64,000 nt of DNA from Pseudeuparius sepicola (Eukaryota; Arthropoda; Insecta; Coleoptera; Anthribidae). The translations under genes were made by a program, and so were the position numbers. The stretch lies in assembly GCA_963920635.1 (NCBI GenBank), contig OY987308.1, positions 22,349,096 through 22,413,095 of the forward strand, in the 5' to 3' direction. Under the pieces are notes generated by a model. It made no database searches and had not been told where the DNA came from. It worked only from the letters and a program-made list of their open reading frames with translations. Positions 11,172 through 23,485 of the stretch are shown piece after piece (position 1 is the first letter of the stretch; every line of letters starts with the position of its first letter).

Positions 11172-14100
11172 GCCAATTGCGCCACGGAGGCTTGTGATGG
11201 CTTTACTGGGAATACGGATTTCGATGTGGATAGGCCGGAAAATATTTATAGAATGGCCGCAAATACAATTAGAAGATTATTTTCTTGACTTTTTTAATAT
11301 TTCTTTTATAACTTTACGAAATTTATCTTACTGGGTATAGACGAAGTTTTCGCAGTTGTTTCGATTAAGAGATATCTACAGGGTGTTGAAATTATAAAAA
11401 ATATACAAAAAAAAATTGTCTACTTATACTTAAAGTATACTCGAACGAAATTTGGCCTGCACTATAATTGCTTAGGTAGTCACAAAATAGGCATACCATT
11501 AGGTACATACTTACTTCATATATAAAAATTTATGGGGTGTTGCGGAAGATAACATAAGATATAGGAATTAAATTTCAGATACCTAATACCTTCTTGTCGC
11601 TTTCATGACCCCTGTGCATATTACATATTTTCTTTTGCGCGCATAGCTAATAAATGTATTAGAACTAATTAGGTATACCTATGTATTGTTCTCGTAATAG
11701 TTTTTAACACATCCCATATAATAGGTACCTTCACTCAGTTCCACTTGTGCTTGTTTAAAGAAAGTAAAACTGAGTAAAAAGTATAAATAGCACGACCACC
11801 ACTATATTTTAATGGCTCTTGACTAAAAGCATACCTAATTAAGATGGTTAACGTTTTTTAAATGAGAGTAAACATATAAGAACAAATAGGAAAGTAATGT
11901 AATGTTGCAAGAGGAGTTCCTAAACTAATCTTTTTCTTGGTCTCACGCTTTTTTGGTAGAGATAAAACACAAAACATTGAAATTGTAGTATTTACCTTCA
12001 TGATGAGGTTCTGGCACTTCATATTCTGGAGCAGAGCCTTGGTAGACATCAGAGGGGGCACTCGGTGCACTGTAGTGGGCATTAGGAGATGGGGGTGGGC
12101 CATATTCTGTAGAAATGTATTTTTTTAACTGTTTGTGACAAAAGACAAAGTAAAAATTAATTTCCAACATTCAGTTGTTATCAAAATTGTTAGGTAATTT
12201 CCGTCGGTTATTATGGATATTATCGTCTTTCATAATTATTCATAATTAATGTTTATTCATTTAGTTATATTTTGTTCCTTGTTGTTTAAACCGGGTGAGT
12301 TTTTTTTCGATGACCACTATGAGGATCTCGGAAACTAGCAGAGCTAGAACAAAGGTTAAATGGGGAAAGAATTGTAGTTTTGAATGCTCAATCTAATGCC
12401 CCCTTTGGATTTTTAAAAAAGTTCATGGCTCACTAGATATTTTGAAAAGAGTGATTTTTTGCTATTTCATCAGATCTCTGTAGCTCCGTTATTTCTGATT
12501 ATACAGAAAAACTGTGGAGACAAAAACTGTAGACAATTTTGGGCTTAATAGGATAATCTTATGCAATTTTTTAAGTTGCTTGTGATTTTTGAGATATGAC
12601 ATAAACTTTTGTTTTCTTAATGTAAATCATAGTTGGCTGTGGCCTTATCAAATCGGCCATTTTTTTATCTTTCCAAAGATATAATACTCGGCTTATTGTA
12701 AAAAATAAAAGAGCTTTGGAAAATTTTCTGATTTTTTTTTAAATTTTGCACATAGTCAGCCAAGGAATATTTTCATAATTACGTTCTATTTTATAATAAG
12801 ACATAGGTACTTCAAACTTTCAAATATTTTATTTTTAGCTGGTAACAAAATGTAACAAAATAAAACAAAAATTATCATGATGGAGCTCCACCACATAATT
12901 ATTTTCCCGTAAGCAATTACCTATATAAGCTCTATCCAAATAGTTGGATAGGGAGAAATATACCCATTTCCTGGCCGCTCCGATCCCCCGATTTGTCTGT
13001 TTTGGATTTCTTTTTGTGGGGAACAGTACAAAATAAAGTATGAGACAATTGTTGAATAAAGAGCAGCTGTTTTAGAAACAATTGCCAGTATTGACAGGCG
13101 CTCTCTAAGAAAGGCGACAAATTCAGTTTTTAAAAGATGCAATATTTCCATAAATAATAATGGTGGATTGTTTGAACACCTTTTAAAATAATAATAATTT
13201 GAGTTTGAGTTTTTTAATTTTTGTTTTATTTTGTTACATTTTGTTACCACCTAAAAACAAATAATTAGAAAGTTTGAAGTATGTCTAATTATAAAATAGA
13301 ACGTAATTATGAAAATGTTCCATAGCTGACTATGTGAAAAGTAAAAAAAAAAACAGAAAATTAGCCATAGCTCATTTAATTTTTATAAAAACTATGCCGA
13401 GTATTATATCTTTGGAAAGCTCAAAAAATGGCCGATTTGATAAGGCCACAGCCAACTATGATTTACATTTAAAAAAACAAACAAAAGTTTATGTCATATC
13501 TCAAAAATCACAAACAACATACAAAATTGGATTAGATTATCTTATTAAGCCCAGAATTATCTAAAATTTTTGTTTCTACAGTTTTTTCTGTGTAATCAGA
13601 AATAACGGAGCTACAGAGATCTGATGAAATAGCAAAAAATCACTCTTTTCAAAATATCTAGTGGGCCATGAATTTGAAAAATCCCAAAAGGGCATTAGAT
13701 TGAGCATTCAAAACTGCAATTTTTTCCCCATTTAACCTTTGTTCTAGCTCTGCCAGTTTCGGAGATCCCCATAGTGGTCATCGAAAAAAACTCACCCTGT
13801 ATATATGGGGTTAAATATAATTATATTTTTTAGTCTTCCCGTGTTGTCCTTAATGCGGCCCTGTTCAGCTATTTGTTTACATTCTCTGCATCTTGAAAAT
13901 GAATTTACTTTTTAGTATATTTCTTGTTATTCAAACGGCATAATTTAAAACTCGTTACGAATTTTAAAATTGAAATAGATGAGGACCTCCGGGTATGTTT
14001 TGCTTAATAATTACTGAAGGAACACGCCATCAGAGATATTTAAATTGCCTACCCAATAAACACATAATTTGGACCTTTCATCAGGCATCCCAAAGAAAAA

Positions 14101-17100
14101 TATTGACACAGCTTCAAAAAGTTCATCGAGTTTTTTTTTAACTAGCCGATCGAGTCATCCCCCCTTGGAAATGCCATTGTTTCTTCAAGCAAATTTTCGG
14201 ATGATAACGAAATTTTGGTCCCCCGGAAAAAATATTGAATCCGAAGGGGAAGTTATATGGCCCTTATTCTGGCAATAACTTTCGGGCTTAAGTGCCTATT
14301 TTCTTTTCATTTGAAGGGGCAATTTTCATCTTTTTCTCTTGCGTTATATTGGGCGTAGGCATACTTATGAATTTAATAAATGGAAGAGAATGGATAGTAT
14401 ATAAGGTGATGAGGTTTAACATTGTAAATTCACTGAAGTAAGGTCTTATACGATTTCAAATCCAAAAATTCCCAAATTATCACTTCAACCGCGAATCTGT
14501 TGGATACTACCTACTTCTTAAAGTTTGTGTGTTTCACACTGTTCTAAATTATGCAGCTTATAAATTACGTTGCGGTACTATTAAGCATTGAATCAATGAA
14601 TTTATATAACTTTTACATTGCTAAATTTTTGTTATTGGACCTCCGTCTTCGTTTAAATTCATGACACATTCGGGAAATAAACCAACGCTGACAGGATGTA
14701 GGTATTATCGCATTTGCCTTGGATATCCAAGCGTCATGTTTGTTTACTCGAAAGCTACAGTCGAAGCTGTCAATAAACTCTTTCAAAATGAATCGTTTTG
14801 GAAATGTAAACATAGAAAAAAATTAACAGAAATTATTAAATCGTATTCGAGAAATTATCTCGACAAATACCACTCGTGCCGGATATTTTTCTATAGATAA
14901 TTTTATTCTCAAGCCCTATTTTGCCCATTAGCAAAACCACTCGTACAAATTGGTCTTTTATTTTCTGATAAAATCCCGAGAGCGAAGCTTACGTGCAACT
15001 TCCCTATTGTGGTTTTATTCTGGTGTGTTCATTGAACCAATCATCAAAACTTTTTGGAAAGTAGGTAGGTACTATACTAAAATGGAAATTTATACATGAA
15101 TACTGTACTGCTACAGACAGCAAAATATAACTATTTTGCATAGTATGGACAATGAAGCATAAAACAATCGAATGGTTAATAATGCTAACAATTATTATTG
15201 AAAGCCCATATCTCACGACTATGTTATTCTCTAGCATAACGTAATAATTTCGAAATATTTCCCATACGCGTATTGGAATACATAATATATCAATATAATC
15301 AATATCGAAAATGGAAACTTGTAACGAGTTCGGCCTAATTAAAAATTTATTAATTGAAGACATTAATCTTAGGGCCCTGTTTTCTTGTTCTCTAATGAAA
15401 GCAAAAAAAGCAGAAAGTTCCTAACGATGTTCAATATTCATTGAGACGGACCGCAAAAAACAGAATCGATTTTGGACGTAATAATATTTTCTCGTCTGGT
15501 TTCTTAGAGATTAAATGTATTCATTGGAAGGGAGAGTAAACACTTTTTGGGAGAATTTTGACAAAAGGGCGCAGCATGGATGGGAAAGGGCGCATCAACC
15601 TGCTTTTTAAGATATATTTTTGATGACTAAGTCTCCAGACAATTTATAATTATTGGACAGTTTTACGAATTTTAACAGCAAAGATAAAGTCGCAGATAAG
15701 TTGGTACAAAACTATGAATAAAGAACCCCAGGAAGGAGGAAATTTGGGCTTAACTCTCGACCGGGACAGTCTCCTTTGAGTTGTTTCGACAAACTAATAG
15801 AGGCAGAAATAATAATACAGCAATCCTAATTCTAAACTTCCAATTATGAAGAAGTAGGTACCTACACAAACGCCTATGCCACTTTGGTGCATGGCCTCAA
15901 AAGTTAATTTAAATTAAAAAATTACTTACCGATGGATTATTATCATTAAACATTTTAGTTTTGGCAGTCAGGGAAGTGCCTATCACCGTGTCAGATATCA
16001 AAATATTGTGTCAAAACTTGGTTAGGGGAGAGTGGGGGAATGGCGGCCCCTGGGGTAATTCCGGCCGTCAATTTTATCGCCAGGGCGTATATTGTTGGCC
16101 GCCGCTGCACCCAACGCCATCTCGTGTTATTGAAATGAAGCTTCAGTTTGAGTTGGACAGCTTAGAGTCAACGTGTTGCGATATTAAGGGCGTATTTTTG
16201 AAAACTCAGGCTTTCTTGTAAGAAGTTAGTTGCTTTGAAGGTAATAATTAGCTCATTAGTAAGTACTAGAACTACCGAGACTATATTAATGGATTCAGTA
16301 GAGCCTGTAGATTAACATCAGAATTAACAATTTTGCATAATCTCAAATGTTTCAATAACATACCAAGGTCGTCTTTGCAAGAGAGACGCAGAAACGGTAA
16401 CTTTTGAAAAACTCATTTAGAAAGACAACAAACATCATGTGACTTTTGTGAATAATAAATAGTTATAATATTCTTGTCTTTTTTTGTTTTGAGATAATGA
16501 CGGCCTGAGGTCGGTATTACCCCATGAGTGTGGGTAATACCGGCCAACACTACATTTTTTATATAACGGTATATAGTTTGTGGTTTGTAGTTTTTGTCTA
16601 GAATAAAAATTTATTTTGATTCTACACTCACTTGAGCTTTAATTTGACACCCCACCATTACTTTACAGTTGAAAATGTGTCAATGGCCATCAAAATTGCT
16701 TAGGGGGCCGCCATTCCCCCACTCTCCCCCTACTCAGGTTATTGCCGTCTAACAGAGCTTTGACTCCTTCCTGAGATTCTTTATTCAAAGGTACAATGAG
16801 TAATGTTATATGATGAATATCTAACTCTTAAATAATAGTACCTGCGTGTCCACTGCTGCTTGGATGAGGAACCAGCATGGCCGAAGAAGCGATGTTCTTT
16901 CCAAGATTGGTGATGGCCTCACCCTTCTGACTGATCAATTTCCCCTTTGCCGACACTATGTAACCGCTGCCCTTGATCAGCTGACCCTTCACAGCTATAA
17001 CGCCACCTTTAATCGCCTTGATTGCCTGGAGCAGCGTGTTCAGTATCGACTTCTTCAGCTCCCAGAAGCTGAACGACTTTTGGTCGTACGTCTGGAAGAG

Positions 17101-20100
17101 GAAAGAAACGTTGAGATTCTCGTTTTGGCCACGGTACACTTACCCACGGTATCTCACTAACGAATCCGAAAACAAGGCAACTATGCGCATCTACGTCAGT
17201 TGCGAATCACGAATTGTAAATAATTCATGGTGTCTTCAGTTGTGTTTTACGATTTTTTATAGTTCACCGTTTAATGTGTCAAGAAAAAAGTGTAAACAAC
17301 TGCCTGATCGTCAGTCCAGCTCGACAGTGCTTTGAAATAGGCCAAAAATGCCGGGATGTGCAGTCAGCGTATGTCCAAGTAATAATAGAAACAGTAAGGG
17401 AACGGAAAAATTAAGTATTATAGATTTCCCAAGGACAATAATCTGGTAAGGAAACAGATTATTTATAGAACAGAGCATTAAAAATAGGGGACTCAACAGA
17501 GTTTATGCCTGGTTTATACAGCAAATAAAATAGAATGTGCAATAAAAAATTAGCCTTGTTATGGTTAAAGGGAATCATTATTTGATCCCTATTTTATTCA
17601 CTATTTATTATGTTGTTTTGTTTGTTGTTTAACTATAAACTAAGCATTAGTTGTGCAGGTTGTGCTTGTGTCGAGGCTTGTGTGCATTAATTGGTAAATA
17701 AGGCTTTAATTGACATAAACCGACATAAACACTGGAAGGAAAAAGTTATATTTTTGGTAAGGCTTTGAATTTTATTTATCAATATATCTTTGCCTATTAC
17801 AAGTTATCTGTAAAATACTTTTTTTCGGTGGAGAGTTTGTGTCGATAGAAGCCAAAACTTAGTTCAGGATTACCTTACTTACAATAATAATGTATTATTT
17901 AGATACCTATATGATATTTTTTTATTGTCTACCAATATACGGTCTTTTAAAAGAAAAATCCTGTTAATTTAACAAAATATACATCAATTTTATTTGCATG
18001 CATACGATTAGCTAAAACGCAAAGAAAACAAATTATTTGTAAAATTATAATTATCAAATTAAATGTGTTTTTTATCAACAGAATATTCATTCAGTTATCT
18101 AGTAATATAATCTACATATTTTTAACAACATTTATTTGAAAGAAAACGTTTAAAATAAGCAAAAACCCATAAAATAGTATCTATTGCCTTGTAAAACATA
18201 TGGAGCAATTTAAATTCTGCTTCGCAACTGACGTCACAAGGTGCGACAGAGATGGGATGCGCAATGACACACCGTGGGTAAGTGTATCGTGGTTTTGGCG
18301 ATAATAACATTTCTCCTGAAACTAAAGGCATATCTAATACGGGCATGACCGCTGAGAAGATCTGCGAAAATTATGAAGTGTCTTGCTCTTACCTCAGGAA
18401 CATGTTCGTAAGTATCATGGTGGTAAGCATATCCCCCACCATGCTCATGCCCCCCGCTACTACCAGCGCTGAAGGCACCAGAAGCTGAAACGACGCCTTT
18501 AGCTAGCTGCCCCGAAGCTGCGGCTGATCCTCTAGCCAGCTGACCTATCTTCTTCTTTATGCCAGCCGCCACAGCAGACTTGATGCTGTTCAGGATGTCC
18601 CCTGAACCACTAGATCCTCCTGAAAGTTTGCCGATTGGTAAAGTTTCTAACAGTTTTGTAATAAAATTAAGATTATGTTCTTGTGTACTGATATGACTGG
18701 CGAGAAAGCCTACTTTCAATGTTGATAGCAGTTAGACTTTCTTATGTATTCAAGTAAGGAAGCTTGCTTAGAATCCTGAGATAAAAGAGTTTCATTTTGT
18801 TGTAGTTGCAACGAACATATTAAACTGGTTCTTGGTTCACATATACATACAGTGTGGATAGAAATTGTGGAATATTGCTTAAAATATTCCTCATATCAAA
18901 AACATGTTTTAATAAAAGTGTTAGGGGAAATTATTTCCCGTTTAGTGATATCAAGCAATCTTTCGTAGCACAAAAAATGTGGTTGCCATGGTAACCGATT
19001 TAATTTTTTTAAATGGCACCATATACTTTTTTGGTGAAAATTGATACGTTAGAACTTTCTGAATATGATACAATACAATTTTAATGGGGTCGCATAAGAA
19101 AAAAAATACAAAAAAATTAAGTTTTCTATTATGCTATTGACAATGTTTATCAAAATAATTAACATCAAGTTAGCCATGCCAAAATCAGAACAATGCGAAA
19201 CTGTCACTAGCTGTGTAACTTTACTCAATTTTCTTTGTACTTAAGTTCTTAGTATGTTAACCTGTATTATTTCCGTTTCACTTAATTCAAGCGCCATTAT
19301 AACTCACTAAGTACTTAAGTACACAGAAAATTGAGTAAAAAAAGTACGGTTACTGTAACAATGCACACAATTACAAGCAACTGACAGCTAGTGACAGTTT
19401 CCCATTGTTCTGATTTTAGCATGGCTAACTTGATGTTAATAATTATTTTGATAAACATTGTCAATAGCATAATAGAAAACTTAATTTTTTGTATTTTTTT
19501 TCTTATGCGACCCCATTAAAATTGTATTGTATCGTATTCAGAAAGTTCCAATGTATCAATTTTCACCAAAAAACGTATATGGTGCCATTTAAAAAAAAAT
19601 CAAGTCGGTTACCATGGCAACCACATTTTTTGTGCTACGAAAGATTGCTTGATATCACTAAACGGGAAATAATTTACCCTAACACTTTTATTAAAACATG
19701 TTTTTCATATGATGAATATTTTAAGAAATATATACTCAAATTATTTTAAGAAGTCCTTACTGGGACTGTCAATTGGTAATTTCGATATCCTAAGTTGGCA
19801 TCGATGCAGCAAAAAATGCAACCGGGTCATAAGTTCAGGACAGTAACGAGCCCATTTGCACTAATAATACGAAAAGTAACAAGAACAAGAACAACACAGA
19901 TGACGGTAAAACTCACGAAACGTAGAAAACCCGCGAATATTTTCATTACCGAATGTTTGAACCAGTTTGAACGATCTGGAAAACCTCACTGTCACTTTGA
20001 CACACCGAAGCAACATTTGCCTGAGTCCGCCCATAGACGCTGCCAAAAACAGCTGATTATTACAAAATACCAAAATGAAAAGTGTTTCCATGACGTTTGT

Positions 20101-20644
20101 AATTATTATTAAGATGAGTTGTAGTCATAGTTATTTTTATTTATAGCGTTATAATCGTGATTGAAATAGGGTTTTTATTTTAATATGCTCTTTTTTTCGT
20201 ATCACTTGGGTAACTTTTCACATCACAAATCAATGAGTAACGTCATTAGTTGGTGGTTGAGATACATATACCAATGTTATACCCATGGTTAACAGAAAAT
20301 TCCTAGGGATTTTGTGGAGAATGTCATCTGACAAAATCGGGACTTCTTACAGTAATCCGGGTATAAGCAGTATTCCACAATTTCTATCCACACTGTATAC
20401 CCTGGACATTTAAAGACTAAACACGAAAAGGTTACACCACAAAATAACTAAAAAGATTATACGTACCGTAGCTTGCACCATAGCCGGACCTTTTGGGCCT
20501 GTTCTCTATATGTAGGTGTTCTAAAAATTCGATATCTTTTATATCGTCTTTTGAAAATTCACCCGGGTATTCTTTTCCATGTGATGCTTCACATTTATTT
20601 ATTGACATGATTACCACGCATGTGCAGCACGCTACCAACCAAAT
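9496..20644 (-). CDS. Secreted low-complexity proprotein, unrecognised family
   Basis: The exons are 20644-20467, 18619-18393, 17091-16842, 12106-11996 and 10778-9496. All are joined in phase by GT-AG introns and give 682 residues ending at TAA. The first visible exon begins behind an acceptor with the end of a signal peptide (WLVACCTCVVIMSINKCEA), so a tiny first exon with the ATG lies upstream and was not found. A furin-type site, RPKR, follows at about residue 52. Next come a Gly/Ser/Ala stretch (IKKKIGQLARGSAAASG), a His/Gly/Tyr patch, and an amphipathic block with KG spacing (AIKGGVIAVKGQLIKG). Then a Pro/Tyr patch leads to a Gln/Asn-rich region (about 410-540) with loose NPxLQxQQNP repeats, and finally a strongly basic tail (MTKKRPSGTSTAKRRRKNP). 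It looks like an extracellular or cuticle-type matrix protein, but I do not recognise the family. Its introns hold a tRNA gene and several transposons. Confidence 0.8.
11118..11191 (-). tRNA. tRNA-Asn (GTT)
   Basis: The 74-nt minus-strand sequence folds as a standard cloverleaf. The acceptor stem is GCCTCCG/CGGGGGC (one G-U pair), the anticodon loop is CTGTTAACC with GTT, the T loop is GGTTCGAGCC, and the discriminator is G. A T-run terminator follows immediately on the minus strand (11100-11113 reads A-rich on +). It sits inside an intron of the secreted-protein gene, on the same strand. It appears intact and functional. Confidence 0.95.
12291..13799. mobile_element. 1.5-kb palindromic foldback element with transposase relic
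   Basis: The two ends are inverted copies (GGGTGAGTTTTTTTTCGATG...CATCG...CTCACCCTG), and similarity extends inward for about 650 bp on each arm. A second full copy is at 51184-52598. Near the centre, + strand 12950-13195 keeps a broken frame resembling the C-terminus of a mariner-type transposase (PGRSDPPICLFWISFCG..., then INNNGGLFEHLL), with an in-frame stop. It lies in the intron between exons 16842 and 12106 of the secreted gene, so the pre-mRNA can fold on itself. Confidence 0.8.
14480..14990. mobile_element. MITE-like repeat, inverted copy at 28300-28900
   Basis: The CGACAAATACCACTCGTGCC and TTTTGCCCATTAGCAAAACC blocks recur in reverse at 28480-28560, and the upstream AAATTCATGACACATTC region recurs near 28740. 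The repeat is intronic and carries no transposase. Confidence 0.65.
15714..16794 (-). mobile_element. THAP-family-3 element copy, interrupted by a MITE
   Basis: The ends are ATGAATAAAGAACCCCAGGA and TCCTGAGATTCTTTATTCAA, forming terminal inverted repeats. The inside matches the elements at 41856-42259 and 46355-46680 in reverse orientation (GGCCATGCACCAAAGTGGCA). The part corresponding to the THAP-like exon near 15950-15985 is truncated. The match stops where the GGGGGAATGGCGGCCCC element enters at 16021. A related end copy, without the body, is at about 26596-26660. Confidence 0.6.
16021..16732. mobile_element. GC-rich-ended MITE nested in the THAP element
   Basis: Inverted ends (AGAGTGGGGGAATGGCGGCC at the left, its complement GGCCGCCATTCCCCCACTCT at the right) bound about 0.7 kb with inner inverted GGTAATTCCGG / TATTACCC-type motifs. 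It has no coding capacity. It interrupts the 15714-16794 element and so is the younger insertion. Confidence 0.75.
17130..18291 (+). mobile_element. P-superfamily element B, THAP exon, 8-bp TSD
   Basis: The termini CACGGTACACTTACCCACGG and CCGTGGGTAAGTGTATCGTG are inverted repeats flanked by an exact 8-bp duplication, GTTTTGGC (17122-17129 and 18292-18299). Near the left end an ATG at about 17347 opens a THAP-type exon beginning MPGCAV. Compared with copy A at 46943, the C-terminal part of this exon is deleted up to the donor, so the finger is broken. The element fills the intron between exons 18393 and 17091 of the secreted gene and enters only about 30 nt before its 3' splice site. Confidence 0.85.
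18850..20395. mobile_element. 1.5-kb foldback Tc1-like element
   Basis: The ends CAGTGTGGATAGAAATTGTG and its inverted copy CACAATTTCTATCCACACTG are each flanked by TA. The left about 290 bp recurs inverted near 19460-19735, with an inner palindrome centred near 19290. The right part (19740-20340) is unique here and has only short frames that I cannot assign. The element lies in the first large intron of the secreted gene. Confidence 0.8.
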
Positions 20645-20805
20645 CTGAAATAAAAACAAGAACTCTTATTTAGAACTTGATGACTGAGCTATTATTTCGA
20701 GAAATGTGGTCGGATATTGATGATTCAAAAAATAATTAGGAACCCAATGACTGTGCAGTCGTCTGTACAAATTTCCTCAAAATATAAGCAATCTTTTGCA
20801 TGTTT

Positions 20806-21976
20806 TTTACAAGCTTTTATTTAACTTGCAATGTATGGTGAACTATGTATGTATTAGAACCACTTCCTGACATCCGATTGAGCTGAAATTTTGCATACAC
20901 CTTTAGTTCCGGTGACAATACAATATGCAATACTCAATACTGTAATACTTTCAAAATGGCCGCCGCTCCAAGATGGCGGATGATGTATTTTTTGTCAACC
21001 CTCTTAATATGGGTATCATCAAATAAAAGGGCTTGAAAAGTAGAAAACGATAAAGTTAGTGACATCACACTAAATTCAATATGGAAAAGTAGAAAACGAA
21101 AAAGTTAGTGACATCACACTAAATTCAATATATGGCCGCCACATCAAGATGGCGAATTACATTTTCTTTTCAACCCCCTTAATATGGATATCAAATGAAA
21201 GGGCTTGAAGAGTAGAAAAAATAAACTTACCTAGTCACATCACAATAAATTCAATATGGCCGCCGCTCCAAGATGGCGGATTACATTTTCTTTTCAACCC
21301 CCTTAATAATATGGGTATCAAATGAAAGGGCTTGAAGAGTAGAAAACGATAAAGTTAGTGACATCACACTAAATTCAATATGGCCGCCGCTCCAAGATGG
21401 CGGATTACCTATTTGATACCCAACATGGGTATCAAATGAAAGGGCTCGACGGGTAGAAAACAATAAGGTGAATGACTTCATACGAAATCCAATATGGCGG
21501 CCGCCCCAAGATGGCGGACTAAATTTCTTTACCACCCTCCTGACATGGGAATAAAATAGGTACTAAAAAGCACAAAATAAAATTGAAAATAAAAAAAACC
21601 TTTTTAAAAACAAGCTTTTATTTAAGCCATGTACTAAAACGATTAAAATAAGTTTAGGTTTTCGTTCAGATAATTCAATTCCAAATTGCGACAAGTTTGT
21701 GCAAATTGAAAAGCTTGTCGCGCGAATTGTAAAGAAAAAAATGCATACTTTGGCAAATAGGTAGGTACTTGTTTATCAACCAATCACTGTCTAATAAAAT
21801 TAATTGGTGCCTACTTTCATCAACATGTCGCGCGACAAGCTTTTCAATTTGCAAAAACTTGTCGCAATTTGGAATTGAATTATCTTAACGAAAACCTGAA
21901 CTTGTTTTAATCGTTTTAGTACATGGCTTAAATAAAAGCTTGTTTTTAAAAAGGTTTTTTATTTTCAACTTTATTT
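20806..21976. mobile_element. Helentron-type composite 1 (minisatellite plus palindrome)
   Basis: The order is an end motif ACAAGCTTTTATTTAACTTG, a conserved block with GAGCTGAAATTTTGCATACA, five diverged 113-175 bp repeats built around CCGCTCCAAGATGGCGG, then a palindrome of about 400 bp (21572-21976). The same architecture occurs at 53978-54858 and at 59470-60751. The last copy also keeps the C-terminus of a Helitron helicase. A non-autonomous Helentron/HINE-type element is the best explanation. Confidence 0.65.
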
Positions 21977-21979
21977 TAA

Positions 21980-23090
21980 GTTGGATTTTACCATGGGACT
22001 GCAAAAAACTTTCATGGAAGTTTGCATGGACTTCCATGGACTATCATGGGATTTTTTATGTAAGATATTGGCTGCCCACGTTTTAACCCCGTAAGGATGA
22101 TCTACATACTTATATTCCATATAACATATCAAAATTGTATGGACAAATGTGACAACCTGAGAATATGTCTGTTTCCATTATTTGTATGCAGATATGCAAG
22201 CTTTATAGCTGTAACATTCTATTTAGATAATTTAGTAATCTCTCCCAATAATCCGACATTGCAAAATACTCCACTTATCGGAATTTACCCGAAACTTTCT
22301 TTTTCGTATGTGGAAAAAATCCCGCTCGGGTACCTACACATTAAAAATGAAAGTAGCCACTGCGTCTGGGAGCACTAACATCCTATAACATTGACCAACA
22401 TTAATATCAACTGTAGCGTCGGGTATAGAACAGAATAATATTCATGGTCGATGATCTTTTTTCCGTGGGAGAAAGTGAACACGTGAGCCTTCCAAAACGT
22501 AAACAATGAAGTTTGGGGTAATTGGTCCAATCATTTAAGGCAGGCCTCATCAACAATGTTGACGGAAGATATTAAACGTACCATGTAAATACGTTGAGCT
22601 GTCTTGCCGGAAAAATGCGCATAATGGATTTTTTTCAGCCCAGTTACTTTATATACCTTCTTTATTTATACAGGGTGAGTTTTTTTTTATGATCAGTATG
22701 GGAAACTATAACCCTGTATACGCAGTTGACATCTCTAGCTTTTGTTGCGACATATTGAGCTCTAATAATAAATAATAAGTAATTCCGCTTGATAATTGAT
22801 GAACAGAATATGAGGTTTCTTTTGTAAAAAGTTGTCCATTCCAAGCTTTTACCACAGGATGTGTAAAACATAGTTATTTAATGTTGCGATTTACGTACAA
22901 ACCTCAAAAGAAAATATATGCGTTCGTACTTACGTGTTTAGGTATTTTGCAAGTGCCTATGTATGACAGACAGTCCATTCATGTTCAATGCAACGGTTTT
23001 TTATACTATTACTCATAATTGTTAGGTCAATTTTTCAATATTTTCTATGAATGGCATTTTTTATTTCAGGAAATGGGAATTATTTCCCCT
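21980..23090. other. No gene seen; partial foldback ends
   Basis: No coding exon is supported. A lone ACAGGGTGAGTTTTTTTTT end at about 22671 matches the termini of the 12291 palindrome family. The missing first exon of the - strand secreted gene could lie here or further upstream, but I could not identify it. Confidence 0.4.
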
Positions 23091-23099
23091 ATGCATCAT

Positions 23100-23485
23100 G
23101 TTAGGTTTTTGCTATATTAATTTTTTCTCAAAAATCTCGGTTATTATTAAAGCTAGAGGGTTGCGGTTTTCACGTCACTGTACTACTTTTTTGAGAGGAA
23201 TTTGGTGGACCAATCAGATTTTAGATAAGTTTTATAGTTTGCGCGCATTGGCGCAGGACTGAACAGTTGTAGCATAGAAGTTGTAGCCAGGAGAGAGGTT
23301 TCCAAATAATCGAAAATTTCAGTCCTGAGCCAATGCGCGGAAACTATAAAACTTATCTAAAATCTGATTGGTACACCAAATTCCAAAAAGTAGTACAGTG
23401 ACGTGAAAACCGCAACCCTCTAGCTTTAATAATAACCGAGATTTTTGAGAAAAACACCCAAAAACACCCAAAATGGGACACCCTG
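23100..23485. mobile_element. Foldback MITE, left end truncated
   Basis: Two arms carrying TCAAAAATCTCGGTTATTAT and its inverse, with a GCGCGCATTGGCGCAGGA core, meet near 23280. The right end CCATTTTGGG / GGGACACCCTG abuts TA. An intact copy is at 55772-56393. Confidence 0.7.

Noticed and set aside
16846..17160. 104-residue + strand frame
   Set aside because: It is the antisense of the 16842-17091 exon, which has splice sites and phase agreement on the minus strand.
20467..20659. Start of the secreted gene at 20659 (FLFQIW)
   Set aside because: The codon there is TTG and the bases form the acceptor TTTATTTCAG; the true ATG must lie in an upstream exon.
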